A stretch of 64,000 nucleotides of DNA from Nautilus pompilius (GCA_018389105.1 JACATO010000596.1:591001-655000); one strand, 5' to 3'; shown: positions 1 to 14,381, numbered from the stretch's first letter. The notes: generated from the sequence alone by a model not told the origin. Program-made: numbers and translations.

Positions 1-3000
1 CACGTGATTAATGTGCAAAGTACAGCTAAGTGTTTCCAGATCGACAGCTCAGAGACTGCCATCTCGTTTTCGAGCTAAGTAATGGTAAAAAAGTTGACAT
101 CTTAGCTTAACTATGACGCACACACGGTTGTTTATGCTCTTCACGATTGAAGAGAGCGATGACGTCACCACACATTTGAGAAGTGTCAGAAGTTTAAGAC
201 CTAGGTGAAATAATTCATTAATGGAGTAAATTAAGTCTGTATATCATTTCAGTGGTACCTCCATTTGTTATACATTACTGATTAGATTTACATAAGACAA
301 AAATAAATACACTGACGTAGTGGTGTCTGCTGCGCTTTCTACAGTAGACTAGAAAAGGTAAATTTCTTACTTAAAAATCTACAACATGGGAGATAATTCT
401 ACAGGCGCATCAGGAAGGTTTCAAAATAATCTGCTTGTCATACGAGATTCTTTCCAAAGAATTTACGCGACAAGAAATATTAAGAACAATAAGGGATTAG
501 TTTTGTATCAGTAATTATTCTTGCATAAAATGAATTAACACAATCATGTAATGTTTTGGTAATTCATCAAAATAACTGATGTTTACTATCGATTGAAAGA
601 AAAATTTTACATTTGCAATTTAAAGGTAAGAAAACTTTCTCCAAGATTAGCGTACAACGAATATTTACATAATGTTTCTGTGATAAATCATTAAGTTTAC
701 TTTATATCCAATTGTCTATTTATTTACTGTTGTTGTTGTTGTTTGTTTAATTAAAAATTTATATATATATAAATTAAATTATTATATTTCTAATTGCAAA
801 TATAATATAAAATCACTGGAAACTTATGTATCTTTATTTAGCCTTTTATACCTCGTGCACAAACTTTGCATCATCTATAATCTTTACTCTCTAATATATA
901 AATGGACGTCCCTAGTTATTAATTGTACCGGATTTTCCTTTTCATTATTATTTTTTAAAATTTATACTAATCTTCTATTAACTGATCGGTTCACTCTCGT
1001 TTTGACTGTCAGCCTGTACTTTTATTTACAGACTATATAAGCAATATTTATAAGAAAATAATTTAGTTTTCATAAATTTATTTATATACATTTTTTTTCC
1101 ATTTTATTTTTCCAAATTATTTTTATATCTGTATTGTAATGAAGGTATGCCAATTTTATTTTATATGAAAAAATGTTTTAATTTACTCATGTATTTTATA
1201 ATAATTGTTCGAAAAATTCAAATATTATCATACTTGTCAACTCTGATTTACACTAATAAATATTCAGTAACAGTAAACCCTTGTATTTGTTTTGTTTTTA
1301 TAACTATTTTTTTTTAAATAAATTTTTCTGAAGATGTTTCTAATATGAAAACCTTTTCTTATTCACCGTATTAGACGATTTATTTGGTAGAGTAATAGCC
1401 ACTAATTGAAACAAAAAATCGTCTTTTTTTTTTTTTACAATGTAAGGGAGAGCACCCATATTATTTTAATACAAAAGTAGTGTCCTCTTTACAAATATTC
1501 ATTAATGCTTCTACACTGTTTTGAATAAAGTCGTTTAAAAACTTTAATCGAATTGCCAGTACGTTCGCCATAGCAGCAAATTGTTTATTTGTTTATTTTT
1601 TGTGACATTTATTTGCACAAATGGTTTATCAATATCTTTTCATTCGTCCACGCTCTAAAAATAAATGATAATACGAGTTGTCTCCCGTAGATTGTAAGTC
1701 TCAGAACAACGAGTCTTTGAATGAAAATGAAAACATGGAAACGTAAAGCAATTGCAAATCAAAAAATTCCCAAGAAAAGAGAGTTTACATCGATAAATAG
1801 ACTGTCCCGGAAATAGTTAGAGACAGGTACTTCTTTGTTTTGATTACTTAAGCAAGCGGTCTCCACATGTGACGTCATTTCCGTTGTGGATAGGCGCCGG
1901 AGAATGAGATGAATGGACAGCGTTCACGAGTGACGTCACCGGCTGCGATAATTTCCTTCCGTAGCCGAGAACCCCTATACTCTCTGGTCACGGCACCGTG
2001 AGTGTAAGAACTATAGACAGCCCCGATCATCGAACTTCGATACTTTCCACGGGAACTGTCATAAATTCAATAATGATGTGACCATAAATCAGCTGACGCG
2101 GGTAATTAAAGATAACCTGGCGTTCTGCGAACCCTTTCTTCTGGGCAGTTCTGGATCTGCTGGTGCCATTCCTTCCCAGAATCTTAGAGATATGCTCCAC
2201 CTGGCTTAACCTTCTGGTTAATAATGCCAGAAAAAGAAGGACTCTTCGGTGATTATAGCCACGACTCCTACAAGCATGGCGCCGGACTGCCATTTATGGA
2301 TGGGTCAACAGAACCACATTAAAGTATCAGACTTACCCGCTTTAGGCACCGATGTCAGCGGTGAGGCCTGGCAACGGTGCTGCATTAGATCAGCTAAACT
2401 GCTTGAAAGAGAGCGTTAGTGTATTTAATCTCAGTAACAGAATTATACATTAATGGAATAGTAAAAGACCAGTATTCTACGTTACCTTTTCTTTATGTTT
2501 CACGACTCCTCGCGACGTTCGCGCAGCAGGCGAGAACAGAACGACCCCCCTTTAACACGGCTGAGTTAGGGGGTTATAAGTTATACATCGCCAGTCGACC
2601 CCCGTCGGTCTTCTCGCCATCGTCTGCGGCTCCTTGTCTCCAAAAAAAAAAAACAAAAAAACACGCTTTCTCCCCGTTCAATCTGCAATGGCGACTCGCT
2701 GTGGCCGATCTGCGAGCTACCCTCGTTTCCCATGATTCCCCTGATGCGTTCCAACAACACGGTGACGCTGTCTTATGTCCCCCCCTTTCGCTATTTGTTC
2801 CCGCACGTGACAAAGGGAACGAGGCCACTGGCTGCGCAATTCCTCGGAATCGATTCGGATTTATGGCGACCGCTGCTGAGAATGACGCCGAAAGGTCACG
2901 TGCCCGACTATTTCTTGAGGCAGCTAAATAAGTGGAGAAGAGCGACATCTATACGCGACAAAAACAGTCAGAATCGAGAAGCGGGCTTCTTTGAACCTAA

Positions 3001-4600
3001 ACTCATTATGTTGGTGGATTGAGCGTCGACGAGAGTGGTTCATTTTAATCTTGCGTCACCTGGCGGCGAGTAATGCACAAGCAGTTCCAAGAGAGAGAGA
3101 GAGAGAGACCCGCCCCCAGTACGTTGACGTGCGCCGCTCGATGTTGACGAATGTTTAGTCTCGTGGAAGGCGACAGGTGAAGTCACACGGCTCATCAGGT
3201 GTGGGCAGCGCTGACACAGCACCGTATAACTGGTTCCCCCCCCCCAGACGATAACGCAATCCTTTATGAATGGAAGACTTCTGTGAATTAGCAAATGAAC
3301 TGTCGCCAGGATTTTTCCCACCATTCAAGCCACTAGGCCACTGGGTATTGATTCTTCAGCCCCAGCGGCTGAGAATAAAGGAAGCAATACATCCTGTCTT
3401 TTAAAAAAAATGACAGTTTTGACAGAAAATATACACGCATGTATGTATATAATCTGCTGTTTACGTAAAGAAAAGGACGGCGGCCCCGATTCCTTTCATG
3501 AACAGGGCCAGGCAGATTGTCAGCCCGGACCCGATACTGTAACAACAGATAAGATTACGAGACTCCTTTTTTTTGGACCGGTCTTCAAAAACCTCGGCGT
3601 CCGCAGAATAATCACAGTTAATGAGATACTGGGAATCTAACCTCGCTGCAACCTTCCATTAGCCGTAATAAGAGACGAAATAACAACACTAGCGCCACAC
3701 TCCGGCAGATGTTAGCTTTGGAGCGTTCGGAGGAGAAACTGGTGCTGATAAAAAAGAAGAAGATGTGTAAACGGTCATAAATCACGCGACCGGACCAAGA
3801 AATCCAAGGCTGCGCTCCGCCAGGAATTGCACGGCCCAACCTCATCACATCCTCAGCATCCTCCCAGTCCTCAAAACAAACAGCAAACAATGGCTTCGTT
3901 TTTTTTTCCTGTTATTCGTGTGCGATTTAAGCCGTTTTCTTTTAATCTCCGCTACTTCGATACAACTCAGTTTGCTTTACATTAAAGTTTGATTTCGCCT
4001 CGTGTTTATTTCGGTGTGTTTACATCGGTTTTACTTAACTCAAATTTAAAGTGGCCCCTTCCGCCCGAATCTTCCCTACTTTTGCAGAATCCGCAGTGAA
4101 GAGGAACCCTGGCATCATCAGTCAAGGGGTCCTTCTGACACGCTGCAGTGCCAGCGCCTTAAAAGATCAGTGTAATGCAACAAAATTTCACGCGTGTTCC
4201 TACTTTCGACTACATCTGTATTAAAAACGTTATTCTATACTCACTGACCGATTTAATCCAAAAAAGAAAAAAAAGTTCATGTTGGTTCAAAAAGCAGGAA
4301 ACAAAATATTGAAGAAATGTAATTGTTAGCACTCACCATCATGGCAAAGTTTGAGTTAATTCTATTCAGACTTAACTTTGCTAAGTGTTACGTCAATACA
4401 AAGTATCGTTATTCCCGCTCTGTTTAGCGCTTATATTAGATACGGCTAATATTTGTCTTTTTATTGTTTAAAGACTTACATTTTTAGTAATTGTTATTTA
4501 TAAATGTATGAAGTTCTCTGCTAATTGTATTCATTGATATTCGACATTTTCCAGTCATGTATAGGAACCTGACATAAGTAGTAGGTAATCAAAGTCTGAA
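1..4600. other. Intergenic, no gene recognised
   Basis: The first 1.8 kb is strongly AT-rich and ORF-poor. From about 1.8 to 4.1 kb the DNA becomes richer in CpG and carries several overlapping ORFs of 60-170 codons on both strands. None shows a recognisable domain, and the overlaps look like stop-poor GC-rich sequence. Perfect TGACGTCA octamers occur at 160, 1870 and 1931. A short GA run lies near 3090-3107. I see no convincing exon, RNA gene or mobile element here. Confidence 0.5.
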
Positions 4601-4629
4601 AGGACATGAATGGGGAGTTAATACTCGGC

Positions 4630-5285
4630 TGGTGCAGTTCTTTGCCTTATACAAGACAGCCACTGGCTGATAGATTGCGTGCACTAGACCAGCCAATTTC
4701 TGTCTGCGACGAATTGCTGTCCATTCCTGGCACAGGATATATATTAAGTTCCGGAAAATGGTTTTACTGGAACATCAGTCGAGAATAACCCACACGTGCT
4801 CAATGGGCTTCATCTCCGGTGATTAGCCAAGACAGCAGGACTGTGATGCTCTGGCTCTCTTCTCATACTCATGTTGCACCGGCGATTTGAGCTGGAGCAC
4901 CATCATCCATGAACTTAGCAGCCCGATGTTCCAATCGGAGAACGTTGAAGATTAGGGTAGAAGTTGCAGTTCCTTGGCACAGCAGCTACGACCCTTCATG
5001 GGGTCCAAATCGCATTCTACGCTGTGACAGGCAAACTACTGTATTTTATCGTGACTCTCTGATGGTTCACTGAAAAATGGTTGTCTCGTGGCTTCTCTTG
5101 AACTGGACAATCATTTTGTTAGCAGTCGAGAATGGAATTCTCAGTGTTTTGGAGACTTCTCGCCAGCGTCTACCGATATCCAATTGCCCATAGCTGTCCA
5201 TCTTCACACACCGAGGCTTCTTCTGGCCCGTACCTGTTCTTATAACTTGCAACCATTTGCCTGGAATGATGTCTGCTTACTTAAG
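4630..5285 (-). pseudogene. Degenerate Tc1-like transposase relic
   Basis: On the minus strand, 5252-5067 encodes a segment (GRRWREVSKTL, then STANKMIVQFKR) that matches the helix-turn-helix start of Tc1/mariner-superfamily transposases. Reading on towards 4640, the same strand gives remnants of the later transposase: a stretch like FMDDGAPAQ, in the place of the conserved D-[DN]-[ND]-A-P segment, near 4900, and a segment in the position of the usual PIEHVWD motif near 4800. Several stop codons and frame changes interrupt it, so it cannot encode an active enzyme. I did not find clear terminal inverted repeats, so the ends are approximate. The superfamily call rests on the HTH and the DDGAP-like stretch. 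Confidence 0.5.
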
Positions 5286-5289
5286 TGAG

Positions 5290-8200
5290 CCCTCTGTACA
5301 TAGGTACTCATACCTCCACTGATTACCTTTATAGGTGTTCGGAGATTTTCAGCCAGGTATATAAGTATTTATACTTCTACTAATCACCTTATATACTGAT
5401 TACAATTATCAATATATATTTTTAAGTTTAGCACTCATTGCATTTAGAGATATTTGAAATTTTACACTGAGTGTACAAGATGTTTTGTTGATTTTATTTA
5501 GAATGGTAACTTTTATTCTTATAATGAATATTTTCCTTGATCATCTTTCTTCATTTACTAAACATAGTGACCCCATATCCTTTCGCTCTCAGAATGATTC
5601 TGGTGCTCAGTTGAATAACCCACCCACCCACCCCCTTTTTTTTTGCCAATTTTATTTCAATGCCGTTCAGAAAGCACTCACCTTGAACTGTCCTCGCCGA
5701 TGTTTTAAGACCTATTTTCTATCGCGGACGACTGACCAATTTACCATTTAGCCCGACTCACTTCGTTTATATGCGGCTGATGTTGCTGCCTGTAGCTCTC
5801 TTCACGCCCCTTTGTAGAATATCTGTCGGATAGGAGTCATCTTCTTATTTCGCACATATGTTTTTTCAACGAACGAAACCCTGGTAACAGACGAAATTAA
5901 TTTTATTCCAAAGGAGGAAAGAAATGAAGTCAACAATTGGAAAATTCGTTTCACAAAATGCTTATTAATGAATCGGCCTTCTCAAGTAACCAAATAAAGC
6001 TGGGCAGAAAAGAGTATAATTTGGTATTACTTAATTGAGTTGTTTCCCTCGAAGCAGGAACCACGGTAAACCACATTCAAAGGTTTTCCTATTGTGAAAT
6101 AATAAAAAAAAAATTTTTTAAATTGGAAACTTTTCCTTTCAACAAACAAATATTCCAGTGGAAAAGCAAGCGAAGTCGCGAAAGACCAACCGAGTTATCT
6201 ACCTTGTAATTTTCTTAACTGACAACGGAAACACGAGGTGTCCGACGAGGAAAGAGGAAATTCAGATGACCGGACCACGAGAGTCACGGTTTCGCGCCTG
6301 GTAAAGCTGCGGTTTCAAAGAGCGGAATTAACGTTAACCAAGGGAGCCGAAACGAAACTCCGCTGGGGCTGCAACCAAACCTAGAGCGCGGAAGTTCCGG
6401 TAATCTGGGATTTTTGAAGTTAAAAATATAATTCAGAAAAAAAAAAAATAGTTACAATCCAGATAAACTTAATCCCAATGGACTCTAGCCGAATAACCAT
6501 CGGCTTCCGCTTGCAGTGTTGTCGCCTGTGTCTGATTCTACTTTCAGTCGGTCGAAACTCGCTGGTGAAAAACAATGGCAATTGTAAATTATCCTGAAGC
6601 TCCAAGTTACCAACAGAGGAACTGCGGGGCCATCTATTTACTTGTTTCTCCGTTAGCTGGGTATGAGCTTTCGATGCTGAAAATACGTAATAGATTTAAA
6701 GCGAAAAGCCCCCTTATTTGGCTCCGCCCGTAGCGTAGCACAAAAGGGGGCGTAACTCTGAAGATCAAATAAACGAATATAAGTTTTAAAAAATCCAGTA
6801 AGTATGGATCGGGTCTGAAATCCTTTTCATCAGAGAAGGAAAGATTTTTTTTTTTTTGAAAAGTAGTTTCAGATATACAGCATTGGACAAAACAGGCAGA
6901 CACTGAGCAGCACAACAACAAGTAATGTTAGTGTTCTATTCAGCGTCTATCGTGGCTACTTTTCACATGGAAGACTCAAACTATTCTACTCTTTCCATGT
7001 GTATATACATATGTGTAATAAAAAGAATTCTTAAGGCTGAGTGATTTTAATTTTCTTCAGAATGGTTTCAGTTAAGTGTTTGTTATGGCACATTGTGGTC
7101 CGGATTGTAAAATGTGAAAGGATCGCATTATTCTGACGGTCAGAAAATCCCGTGGACCCCTTTTTTTATTTGCGATGCCAGACGCGAAATTCTTTAAATT
7201 AATCTCTCTCACAAAAAGTTTATTTGTCCTGATGTCTGTTGCTTCTTTGTACACGATCTACAATATACTCCTCTTCTCTCCGCCTGAACTGTCTACATAA
7301 GATGTACTTCTATCCGGCATGCCCGAACGTTCGTCTTAGTTGGTGAAAGGGGGGTTTATTTCGCTTCTGAATATCGTAATGACGCATTTACAACACAATC
7401 GGACCGTAAAGGGGATCGAAGTTTCTCCCAAGTCTGTTTCACGAATACTTCGATTACGACATCGCCTGTCACTACGTGCTGACGGCCACAAGGTTCAAAC
7501 CGAGGTTGATTAACATCTCCAGGAAGTGCCATCACCATTTTTACACCAGAGTAGAAATACCCTTTCCTGTACCGAAGTCAATGTATGCTGCGTACACTAC
7601 GCAAACTACTGCAGGCAAAGATAAAGATTCTGCGTCGTTATTATCCAATCGGTACTGACATGAGCACAGTGGCATCATAACAAAGATGGCGGTCTTGACA
7701 TCGTACAGTATTCGTTTTTCTTTTTAAATTTTCACGGAAAACTGGGCGGTGTCGCCGTCACCCCGCCTCCCTCCCGGCCGATCTAGAGGTTTGCATAATA
7801 TTACAGAAAATTGTCTTTATATGTTGTATCAGGGTCAGGATGATACACATTTAAAAAATAAACCTTTAAAATACTTTGTTCTGCGAAGATCACTTAATGG
7901 GTCCATATTATAGAGATTAAGTGGTCTGTTCGGACATCTTCCACGGCAGAGCCATTTGCCGCCATCGTCTGGGTGTAGCCCCGGGGAGGACCCTTTTGAC
8001 ACGCTGTTTGGGATCTTCTGTTCACCTCCGTTATTGACGTCATCGGGCTAGTTCGGGTGCCCGTCCCGCCAGTCACCGACGATCGTATTTTCTAACGGAA
8101 GACAACTCGCAGACATGACGCGGCTCCCATTGCGCACTCGTTCGCGTAGGTCTCGCCATCTGTCGTCGCGGAAAGTAGGTAAAGGGGCAGGCGATCGGGC

Positions 8201-8700
8201 GCGGGTCGGCAGGAAAATAATAGGCGTATGTACTTGCGTATGGGAGGGGGTGATGCACGTTGATTAATATAAAACGGAAAGAAATTCAAATAAACATATA
8301 CTTGTCTGCAGATGATATCCAAACACTTCGACTTCCTGTCATGCAGTTTCGTTTGTTTTCTTTTGGCGCCTGAAAAACGGTGGAAAGAATCTTTCACAAC
8401 CACAACCGGGCTAAATATGACGCGTGCTTCATTGAGAACCGCCGCTCGTGCGATGCTGGCCGAAATTCTCTAGTGCTTTCAGAAGTGCGCCGAAAAGATG
8501 GGCTCCGGCTGAAAGATCCCCACACTTCGGTTAGTAAAATAAACATGCGATGTATAGAAACTGTAAAGATATGGAACTGGCGGGTTAGCCCGCCTGATGT
8601 AGCCGTGGGGTTGGGGGGGGCTGGGAATCCATGTTCTTCTACCTGTCGTGCAGCGAAGTCCGGTGAGTCTCGATGTTGGTAGCGGACAGCCCCCCACCAT
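5290..8700. other. Intergenic, no gene recognised
   Basis: This mixed AT-rich and CpG-rich DNA has only short ORFs, none with a recognisable domain. The part from 7.9 to 8.7 kb is GC- and CpG-rich, has a perfect TGACGTCA at 8035 and a G-run block at 8604-8625, and could be an unassigned regulatory island. A good-looking GTGAGT donor context occurs at about 8663 on the + strand, but no matching exon chain was found. Confidence 0.4.
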
Positions 8701-8711
8701 CTTCCATCACT

Positions 8712-8906
8712 TCACGCAGTCCCAGGAGCTAACTGAGACCATGTGTCATGCCAGGCCGCTACGCCACTTTCAAGACACCTTTCTACTACTTCTTCTTCTT
8801 CAAATAGCCCATCCTGATGAAAACCAACTCTGAGTAATTCCCTTACTCCAGTACGAATATAATTTCGATTATCTAAAGTATAATAATCTTTGAAATTAAA
8901 TGCCAT
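8712..8906 (-). other. Unidentified 64-codon ORF, protein-like
   Basis: This ATG-initiated minus-strand ORF begins MAFNFKDYYTLDNR and has an acidic EEEE run mid-way. The start context is favourable (purine at -3, G at +4). Its composition looks more protein-like than that of neighbouring ORFs, but it matches no family I know, has no neighbouring exon I can join to it, and lies in a region without other coding signal. It could be an isolated small gene, an exon of an unseen minus-strand gene, or chance. Confidence 0.18.
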
Positions 8907-8909
8907 CTC

Positions 8910-11900
8910 TTATTATTTTAATTAAGTTGAGACGAAACGTTGAAAAAAAAACAAAAATTCTTTGAATATTCTAACAATTCTAATAAACTATCATACGATA
9001 TTCGATACGCCTTAATATCTTTAGGCCTTGATTCTGACCCCATGTGGCACTTTTTTTAAATAAAAAACGTGAAATTACGGGATGTCACAACAATGTATCA
9101 TTTGCCTTAGAATACTGCATTAGAAAGAGTAATTTCAAAAAGAGAGAATTCTCAAACGCTGTATAAAATCTGCCTTTGCACCCTAACCTCAACATTCTTT
9201 TCAAAAAAATTCCCAACAAAATAACGAAGTCCAATAACTGAATTGTAAGCAGTTTCGCAAATTAATAATAAAACCTCCTGCCATTAAAAGTGAAGTAAAC
9301 AAAGACTTTTCATGTCACCCGTTCGAAGTATTACCTTATTTTCTTATACCAGCCCTTATCTACTGCTGCTAGTGAACATTTCCGCTTGTCGAAAGTAACA
9401 GCAGAAAATAAATAATAATTTACTTGGTATTTAAATATTCAGGTAGAGAAAACAGTAGCTTTGGGAGAGATATTCTACACGCTTCCCGCACTCCTTTTTG
9501 AACCGACAGAGCTGGTCACGTGACTGGTTCGTGTGGAGACCTCTGGGGGAGCAAACTCGAACGTCTAAGTAAGGTTAGTACTTCCGTCCTCGTTGTTAAT
9601 AAACAAGCCAACTTACCGAGGCAAACGGATAGGATGAACACGAACAGTATCATCGTTCTCGAATGTTTCTTGTCGCTAATAAACCGTAGAGCTGCTTGGG
9701 AACCCGACATCAACTTTACACGAGAGGTTTTATCGCGCGGCTGAAACTATTGACCTCGACGCCGAATCTGTGGAATGCTTCGCGACGTACGAAACAGCGG
9801 TGGAGACTGGCTTCGCTCCTTTGTGGAAGGCGCGCGGTAAAGGTGACAGACCTGCCTAACTGGGTACAATAAAAAAAATTAATTTTGAAAAAGTGCTACT
9901 TTGTCGGTTTTCATCTTGGCCGATGAAGGCGCAGAAGGTAAGAAAGCTATTAACATCGGCGACATGCCGGACAGTTACCATCTGTTGACTCAACTTGGGG
10001 GCCCTGGGGGCTTTGTAAATATAACATGGCTGTGTTTGAGACATATCTCTCTCTCTCTCTCTTTGTAGCTGATTAAGAAATTCTTTTGGAGACAGAAACA
10101 ACGAAGCGGCTGGCGTCGCTGAGTTCGTTTTAGCTCGCTACACCATATTTAAAAAAAAAAATCAACTACTCATCTTCAAAGAAAACAAAAAAGAATGGCT
10201 ATGAATAAATAATAATTTAGCCAAGAAGATCCTAATGCTGTTCCTGACATTGTAAATACTGAAAGGGACGAAATACTTTTTTTTTTTTAAATTCTCTTTA
10301 AAAATGGCGAGATTTATTACACTTAGTGCAGGTAATTTAAAGGGATGCTGTTCAAAATATCAGTGATTTTATTCATATATATATAGCTGTCTATTGTCAA
10401 CTTTGTCTTCATGTCGATACTCTACAATTTAAAATTTCTTCATATTTAATTTTTGGTTAAAATGTTAAAGAAGCTAATTTAATAAATGTATATTATTAAA
10501 GCTAAGTAAATTTCAAGTTTTACGTTGCTTCTTAGATTCCCTTTGTGAAACCGCATTTTAGTATTGCAAATTTTGTTAACAATAATTAATATTTTATATT
10601 AATTTTTTAAAAATCAATTATCTAAAAATGTTGCATTAAAATTTTAGTTTCTCAAAGTTATGCATCTGTAATTCAGTCCTTAATCGGTTTAGTGTAGCGT
10701 TCTCTCTTGCCGTGGTGGCGGAGGTCTCGCGCTTTCTCAGGATCACAAAGCTGATGATGAGGCGGGCTTTATTTAGCAGACAGGTGTGAACGGCGATAAA
10801 AGAACTGCTGGTGGCGTCCATTAAATTTTTGAAGCATGTTCGATAGTACAAAAAGATGGCCGTTATGCGGTCTATGAGGTCAATTTAAAGGCTCAGCAGA
10901 AGAAAAGTTCTCCTGTACCGTAACAGGTTGAGCCTGCTTGCTGAGAAGTTAGTCTGCTTTTTTCTTTCAGGAACAGAATCCGTTGGTCCTCTGCGGAGGG
11001 TAAGTGTACATCAAACCCGTTATTTTAATAAGCATTTATCTCTTCCGTTTGCACTCATTCATTTGTCTCGGTCCTGTAGACTGCAGCCGGTGAAAACTCG
11101 TCACCTGGAGACGATTTCCGTGTCCAGGCGGACAGTTCCATATTCTTGATTACTCCTATCGCGAATGTCAGTAATAGATGAATAGATAATAAGGGTACAT
11201 ATCGATATACACAACACTTGGTTTAAGATCCATCACCCTGTTAAAAAAAAACAAAACAAAGACTTTATTTGTTTAAATTTAATTCTTAATTTATGTCTTT
11301 TCAACTCTTTGGATGAAAATAAATACAAATTACATTTATTATGGCTACAGTCGGCTAAAAATAAAGAGGGGAAGCGATTTTCTTATAGCTATTTCTGGTA
11401 GTAGTTCCTCATAGGTGGAGTACCAACAAAAATTTGTCGGCTCAGCAGTAATACGTTTGAGGAATTATTCTGTTCGGTTTAATTTTGCCAAATCGAAAGT
11501 GAAGTGATAACGAAGTGGTAACCAGATATTTCGACACCAACCGTTTTACGCACTTAGAGATTTCTTTAATGTAATCATGACAGTTTATAAAGATGATATT
11601 AGTATCGAAAATATATCTATGTTCTGGTTGCATTTAGTTAATTTTTTTTTTCTTAAAAAATGGATTGCTGCAGGGTCCTATCTGTTTTTCCTCAGAAAGA
11701 CCATTTCCTTCCAACTGATGAAGAAGAACCGGAAGAAAAAATAGTGCGTCATCATTTTCATGGTGACGTCTTCGCATGTGCACCGATAAGACTCACCTGG
11801 AATTACTGTATCACAGGCGTGCTTGATTATTTGAACGGGGGATTTCCTACGGCTGATTCCTCTTCGCCCAGCTTCTAAACTCAGTCGGCAGGGTTCACTG

Positions 11901-14100
11901 CGCCGGTCCCCTTAATCTTCTGCCAGACGCAGTTAATGTCAGCTGGTTGCCGCTCGGCTTTGAGAGACAGCAACCCTCCCATTTTAACGGCTTGTCGGGT
12001 TTTTCTGTTTATTCTGAGGAGCTATTATCGTCTTTGGAAGGCTCGGACGCCATTGGACCACCCACTGTCGAGTTTGGCCGCCCTGGCAGGGATAGTGGGG
12101 GAGGGGTCTTGGACGGGGGTACCTACCCGCTTATCTTAACGAACGTGAATAATTTTCCGGAAAAAAAGCCCTTCAAAAAGGGAGGAGAGGGGGTTCTTTA
12201 GGACGGATGCAGATGGCAAAGGGGGAAATTTCTGACCCTTTTTAAAAAAATTTTTGTTGAAGGGAGTGGGTAGGGGAAAAGGGGAAAGGGAAAGCGACTG
12301 TAGAGCAGCAGGCGATCTCGTGTGGTGAAGAGGACACCATCTATTGTAGGCTAGGGCCTTATCGAGAATTTTAAAAAGGCGAGCGTCGGAAGGGGCCGGA
12401 CAGAGGTCAGCGCGCGCGTTATAAGGAGGAGAAGAAAGAAGATTTCCGTTGGCAGTTACTAATTCTGAAAGAAATATTACCAGCGACAGGTTTTAGTCGA
12501 AGCCAGTCACGCCATTTTAGTCCCAACCCCCTCCTCCCACAAGACAAGACTGAGAGAAAACGAGACGACGCCTGACGTCTTACAATCTGAGAGGGGTTGC
12601 TAATTTGGGAGCGGCAGACGACACAAAGAAAGTATCCCGCGACGCTTTTATATTCCGAGTGAAAGACTAACGTATTATATTTTAAGAGGTGGGGGGAATG
12701 GAAAGAACAAGGTGTTTTTTTTAAAATCAAACTTCACCTCTCTTGATACAAATGAAAGCCAATATACGGTTACGTGGAAAAAAAACAACAACAACAACAG
12801 AAAACCTTTAAGAGGAAGTAGCAATGAATGGTCTTTTTAAATCAGCTTGCTCTCTGGAAAAAAATGTTTCAAATTATGCAGGCAGATGAAAGATTCAAAC
12901 CGAATTATTCAGAGAAAAAAAAGCCTCTTTTCTTTTTTTTTTTAAACACAGGTTTTTTAAAAGTAGAATTACAACCAATGACAGTGTTGGTCGTCATTTA
13001 CTGCGAGAACAATGCACCAATGATGTCGGTATAAATAAAATCATTAAAAATAGAATAGACGAACAAAAATTCGGAGACGTGAATATAAAACTAATTAATT
13101 GATTAAATTTTGAGTTTTATGAATTTCCAAAATTTCTCCTCCTCGTTCCTTGCTTCCGAATTATTTGCCCTTATTTATACCTGTGAGCGAGCAAAAACTT
13201 ATTCAACCGTCTATTTCTAATCCTTGCTCGTTCTACAATTTGCTCTACGCATGCGCGAAGGTAAACCGAATGCTTCCGGTTTCAGTGCAAATATTCTTGT
13301 CTGTTGCTTTCTTTTCTTTCCTAACTGGTCAAATGCTACAGTCTTCACCAGGCTTTGACCGTCTGCTGACCTTTCGTATACCGTTCCACTCCTGAATTTC
13401 ACGTCCGTTTTCTAGCTTGCTAAATGGCCATTAACTTTACACTATATATTTCTTTTCACAGAAAGCCAGCCATATTTGTCGACAGTTCTCCGCACAGAAG
13501 CGCGAGTTGTTCTATTAGTGTCGCCAAGGTCGGACTTAAAGCTGCGCTGTCGTGTATTTGGCCAAGCAGTCATGGGTTAAGTAAAGCCCGCCTGCAGCAG
13601 TCTCCACGGGAGGGAGTGTTTTAGCCCGCGCCGAGCGGACTAAATCTTCGAGTCGCGAATTCTGGAAATTCTGGACATTTCTTACGATTCGAGGCGCAAA
13701 CGTCAGTTGTAGACGGGCGAGTTTCTGGGCCACATCATATTCCTAGCAAGCGCCCGATACGACAAACACGTTCTCAGGCTGTACCGTAATGGAAAGCTGA
13801 TCTATACTTCGCTTTTATCTTCATCTGCTACTCCCGGGGAGCACCCAACGTTTGTTGTTGTCCATACGTAACTGCTCAGAAAACGTAGAATCTGTGAGCT
13901 ACGGCGCTCTCACGAGGGCGAGACAGCCTTCACTAGCGGTCCAGTGTACTGGGGTGGGTTGGTACATTTAAACATCAGAGGATGATTTGAATTTCGAGTA
14001 ATCGCCCTTTGTACGCTACTACGGCTAAGAGAGGCGCTTGCACTCAGTTTCTCTGGTTTCGGAGGAGGGCGCGTTGTGGATCCCTATCCTGGTTACGAGA
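8910..14100. other. Intergenic, no gene recognised
   Basis: This is mostly AT-rich DNA with scattered short ORFs. A short TC run lies at about 10046-10061 and poly-A/T runs are common. ORFs of 60-100 codons around 9.5, 11.7, 12.0, 12.5 and 13.2 kb lie on both strands and overlap one another. None shows a domain or a convincing splice pattern. Confidence 0.45.
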
Positions 14101-14129
14101 TAATAGATTGTGCGCTAACTAACTGAGCG

Positions 14130-14352
14130 GGTTGTCAGCGCGAGAGGACATGAGCGAAAGTCTACTAGAACTCTTGATTTCTCAGATGTGGAAGGAGACC
14201 CTGGGGATACCCGTACAGCCAGCTGGTAAAGAGGGTCGGGAAGAAACCATGTCAGGCAGGTACTCCGAACCGAATCTGTCCCCTCACCTGGATTCAAACT
14301 TGGGCCCTCAGCCCCTTAGCAGACCTGTAGACTGACCACCGGACCACTAGTG
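14130..14352 (-). mobile_element. tRNA-derived SINE, minus orientation
   Basis: The reverse complement reads as a tRNA-like head. The A-box-like TGGTCAGTCTACAG lies at 14325-14338, then GTCTGCTAAG in the anticodon-arm position, and the B-box-like AGTTTGAATCC at 14290-14300. The body that follows (CCTGCCTGACATGGTTTCTTC without its last base) resembles the body of the copy at 25.9 kb. The head abuts the ATT tract that starts at 14382. It belongs to the same family as the copies at 29.35 and 57.09 kb. The left end is approximate. Confidence 0.55.
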
Positions 14353-14381
14353 TTATAAAATATATATTACTAAGTAAAAGA

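Noticed and set aside
2419..2948. Overlapping 170-codon (+) and 124-codon (-) ORFs
   Set aside because: No domain or splice pattern; GC-rich, stop-poor DNA with a poly-A run in the middle is enough to explain them.
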